A DNA stretch of 10,000 bases, taken from Chrysomallon squamiferum. Lineage: Eukaryota; Mollusca; Gastropoda; Neomphalida; Peltospiridae. Below are positions 8,465 through 10,000 of this stretch, piece by piece. The stretch is from assembly GCA_012295275.1 (NCBI GenBank), contig CM022677.1:27881379-27891378 (forward strand). The letters are read 5' to 3'. Within the stretch, counting starts at the first letter, position 1, and each line of letters starts with the position of its first letter. Below the pieces are notes generated by a model. It did no database searches. It was not told the origin of the DNA and saw only the letters and a program-made list of their open reading frames with translations. Both the position numbers and the translations under genes were made by a program.

Positions 8465-8470
8465 AATAAA
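8465..8470 (+). promoter_or_regulatory. Poly(A) signal AATAAA, distal
   Basis: Second canonical hexamer 82 bp after the first. Either signal could be used. Confidence 0.5.
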
Positions 8471-8539
8471 ATTTCACAGACCTTCAAATCTATCTCTTCT
8501 TCTTAATTATAATTTAACTAAATAAATAACTGTTAGAGT

Positions 8540-8822
8540 TTGTTACATACATGTAAACGCATATGCATACATACATCCATACATACATACGTACTTACCT
8601 ACACAGACACACACATACACACACACATACATGCACACGCACACATACATACATACTTATATACATACACACATACGTACATACATACATACATACATAT
8701 ATACGTACATACATACACAGACATACACATACACACACATACATGCACACACACATACATACATACTTACACATATACATACATATATACATGCATACAT
8801 ACACACATACATACATACCACC
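8540..8822. repeat. (TACA)n/(CA)n microsatellite
   Basis: About 280 bp of ACAT/TACA tetranucleotides with CA-rich interruptions. A block of roughly 110 bp is itself nearly repeated: gacacacatacacacacacatacatgcacac around 8605-8640 and a close match around 8720-8755. This shows segmental duplication within the microsatellite. The apparent Tyr/His/Thr/Ile frames are not genes. Confidence 0.95.
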
Positions 8823-8835
8823 AAAAAATGTTTTG

Positions 8836-9010
8836 AACCGTACCTTCATCCACGTTTGGAGTGCGGGTGAATGGGTGTCATACGTTCGAGTCTCGTCAGC
8901 GGCATCTGACAGGTTTGTGAGGTCGTGATTGGACTTTGTCCTCCTGCGCCAGTGCGTTCTCGAATATTGTCTGTGTGAAGAGTCTATTCAGACGTACATA
9001 AGACAGAGAA
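8836..9010. other. Unique CpG-containing island of unknown nature
   Basis: Non-repetitive and more GC-rich than its surroundings, with composition like that of the exons. No uninterrupted exon is clear. Two + frames are weakly suggestive of the C-terminal part of a CTLD (one shows W-x4-C-x8-C at about 8930-8976), but a TGA lies just upstream in each. It also holds gttcgagtc (8884-8892), which resembles a tRNA/SINE B box. None of these readings is secure. Confidence 0.3.
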
Positions 9011-9415
9011 TATTCAAATCTTATAAGAACACCAAGAACATCAACAAGAAAAATAACGACTATTACTTTATAAAATTAGCACAAAAAAACAATCAAGTAA
9101 TAATAATATTATTAAATTAAAGAGAAAAGATTAAAATAATTCAAAAAAATAAATAAATAAATAAAAATTAATAATAATAACAATAAAAAGAAACTCACAG
9201 CATAGTTTGAACATGTGAATGTGCGTGCATGCGTGAATGTCTGTTTCCATGCGTCCGTGTGCGTATCTACGTGTGTGCGTTTGAAGTCTGTGTGGACATG
9301 ACTGTCTGGAACCTGGCGTAGATAATAAAACAGAAAAATAAATAAATTAAATAAATACTTAGATATACTTCTTTTCTGTTTTATATCTTATTTCGTTTTC
9401 TTTCCTGTAACTTCT
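9011..9415. other. AT-rich intergenic sequence, nothing recognised
   Basis: A-rich stretch with short AAT/AAAT runs (about 9100-9180), a unique GTG/GCGT-containing segment (9210-9300), and more AAAT repeats (9325-9357). I see no gene, splice pattern or RNA. Confidence 0.6.
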
Positions 9416-9608
9416 TCATTTGTCTCTGCAGTAGCCATTTTGGTCGTCTCTCCTGTATCCAGTATTTTCGTTGTCTTCCCGGCATGCTCTGTCACTTTCT
9501 CTCTCCAGTTTTCCCTCGCTCAACTTCGTTTGTGTTTCCCGTGGTTTGTGTTCTGCTTGTCTTTTCTCTAAAATCTTTTGTCGTTCTTTCCGTACCACGT
9601 TCTGTTGT
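9416..9608 (-). CDS. Possible minus-strand exon, highly charged (weak)
   Basis: Read on the minus strand, this stretch is purine-rich and open from an acceptor-like cttcttacttag (AG opposite 9609-9610) to TGA opposite 9416-9418. It encodes about 60 residues rich in Arg, Lys, Glu and Gln (for example KERQKILEKRQ). An overlapping frame on the same strand (9391-9519, stop TAA opposite 9388-9390) reads Thr/Glu/Lys-rich, including KTTKILDTGETTK, in a style like the end of the mucin stalk exon. Neither frame has a recognised domain, and the complementary strand is simply pyrimidine-rich. It could be a terminal exon of a neighbouring gene, a decayed copy, or chance. Confidence 0.2.
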
Positions 9609-9619
9609 CTAAGTAAGAA

Positions 9620-10000
9620 GATGATTTATAAATTAATACACTTTTAAATTAAATCGATTTATTATCTGTTATGGATATTTAATTTAATTAATGTTAATTT
9701 GGTCACTGTTATTATTACTGTTTGGAGGGGTTCTTTAGTGTGGTTTTTTTTTTTTTTTTTTTTGGGGGGGGTGGGGTTGTTTGTTTGTTTTTGTTTTTTG
9801 TTTTTTTGTTAATTCTGAATGTTTTGGTAGCTTAGTTGTAGTCTTTTCTTTTCTTTTTTTTTCCCCAGAAAACAATTATAGTAAAATTAATAATAAAATT
9901 TTACTATTATAATCCTTTTTGTTGGAAACATAAAAATGAAATAATTGGCATTTTTCTTTATTTTTTTTTTCTTTTTTTTTTCTTTTTTTTTTCTTACGAC
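9620..10000. other. AT/T-rich sequence, nothing recognised
   Basis: Contains a T-run followed by a G-run (9747-9773), GTTT repeats (9776-9810) and long T tracts with spaced C residues to the window end. No coding or RNA feature seen. Confidence 0.6.

Larger units (their letters stand above)
8101..8490 (+). other. 3' untranslated region
   Basis: Non-coding sequence after the stop. It is first mixed in composition, with a cluster of CCGAA/TTCCG motifs at about 8219-8272. From 8280 it becomes AT-rich with ATTTA-type and TTTTATTTT stretches and two AATAAA signals. The end point is inferred from the second signal. Confidence 0.6.

Noticed and set aside
8540-8928. His/Tyr/Thr/Ile frames on both strands
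   Set aside because: They are TACA/CA repeat translations, with no exon features.

Overview
The window looks like nuclear DNA from an animal, most likely an invertebrate. It carries one multi-exon gene with GT-AG introns, AATAAA-type poly(A) signals and two C-type lectin-like domains (CTLDs). The non-coding DNA is extremely rich in microsatellites (TCTA, AAG, AGT, ATT, AAT, TTCCR, TACA). Intron sizes of roughly 0.5-1.3 kb and the simple-repeat load suggest a lophotrochozoan such as a mollusc, but the sequence does not prove this. There are no bacterial-type operons, tRNA/rRNA genes or CRISPR arrays.

The supported gene is on the + strand and begins upstream of the window. Its visible exons are: a large Thr/Ser/Ala/Lys-rich mucin-like exon (711-2161), CTLD1 on three exons (3431-3525, 4018-4111, 4680-5024), CTLD2 on three exons (5617-5711, 6375-6468, 7775-8100), then a stop codon and an AT-rich 3' UTR with two AATAAA signals (8383, 8465). 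Intron phases follow one scheme: phase 1 before each CTLD, then phase 0 and phase 1 inside it. Corresponding first and second CTLD exons are identical in length (95 and 94 bp), and the third-exon domain portions are both 67 residues with all Cys and key Trp in register. CTLD1 and CTLD2 therefore look like a duplicated three-exon module. Both are long-form CTLDs that have lost the Ca2+/sugar-binding residues. The inferred product is a secreted or membrane-tethered protein with a heavily O-glycosylated stalk and two non-canonical CTLDs followed by a basic repeated tail.

The mucin exon carries one apparent lesion. A 15-bp repeat copy at 1847-1860 has lost one base, which creates an in-frame TAA. 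With that base counted, the exon length becomes a multiple of three and the frame joins CTLD1 correctly, so this is an assembly error, a null allele or an early pseudogene.

The introns hold nearly all the repeats, each with a different one: TCTA, AAG and AGT (1-640), TAC plus a 36-bp minisatellite (2182-3300), AAAT and ATT (3590-3983), TAGA/CAGA (4186-4640), TG and TTCCR (5070-5600), GAT/ATT/AGT (5735-6074), and a 52-bp minisatellite plus AAT-family tracts (6490-7764). Two intronic stretches (about 11-420 and 6984-7210) are diverged copies of one dispersed element. The intron-2 minisatellite also lies within a 361-codon + strand open frame that reads Thr-rich. Downstream of the gene (8500-10000) are a TACA tract, a small unique island (8836-9010), AT-rich DNA, a weak minus-strand exon candidate (9416-9608) and T-rich sequence.
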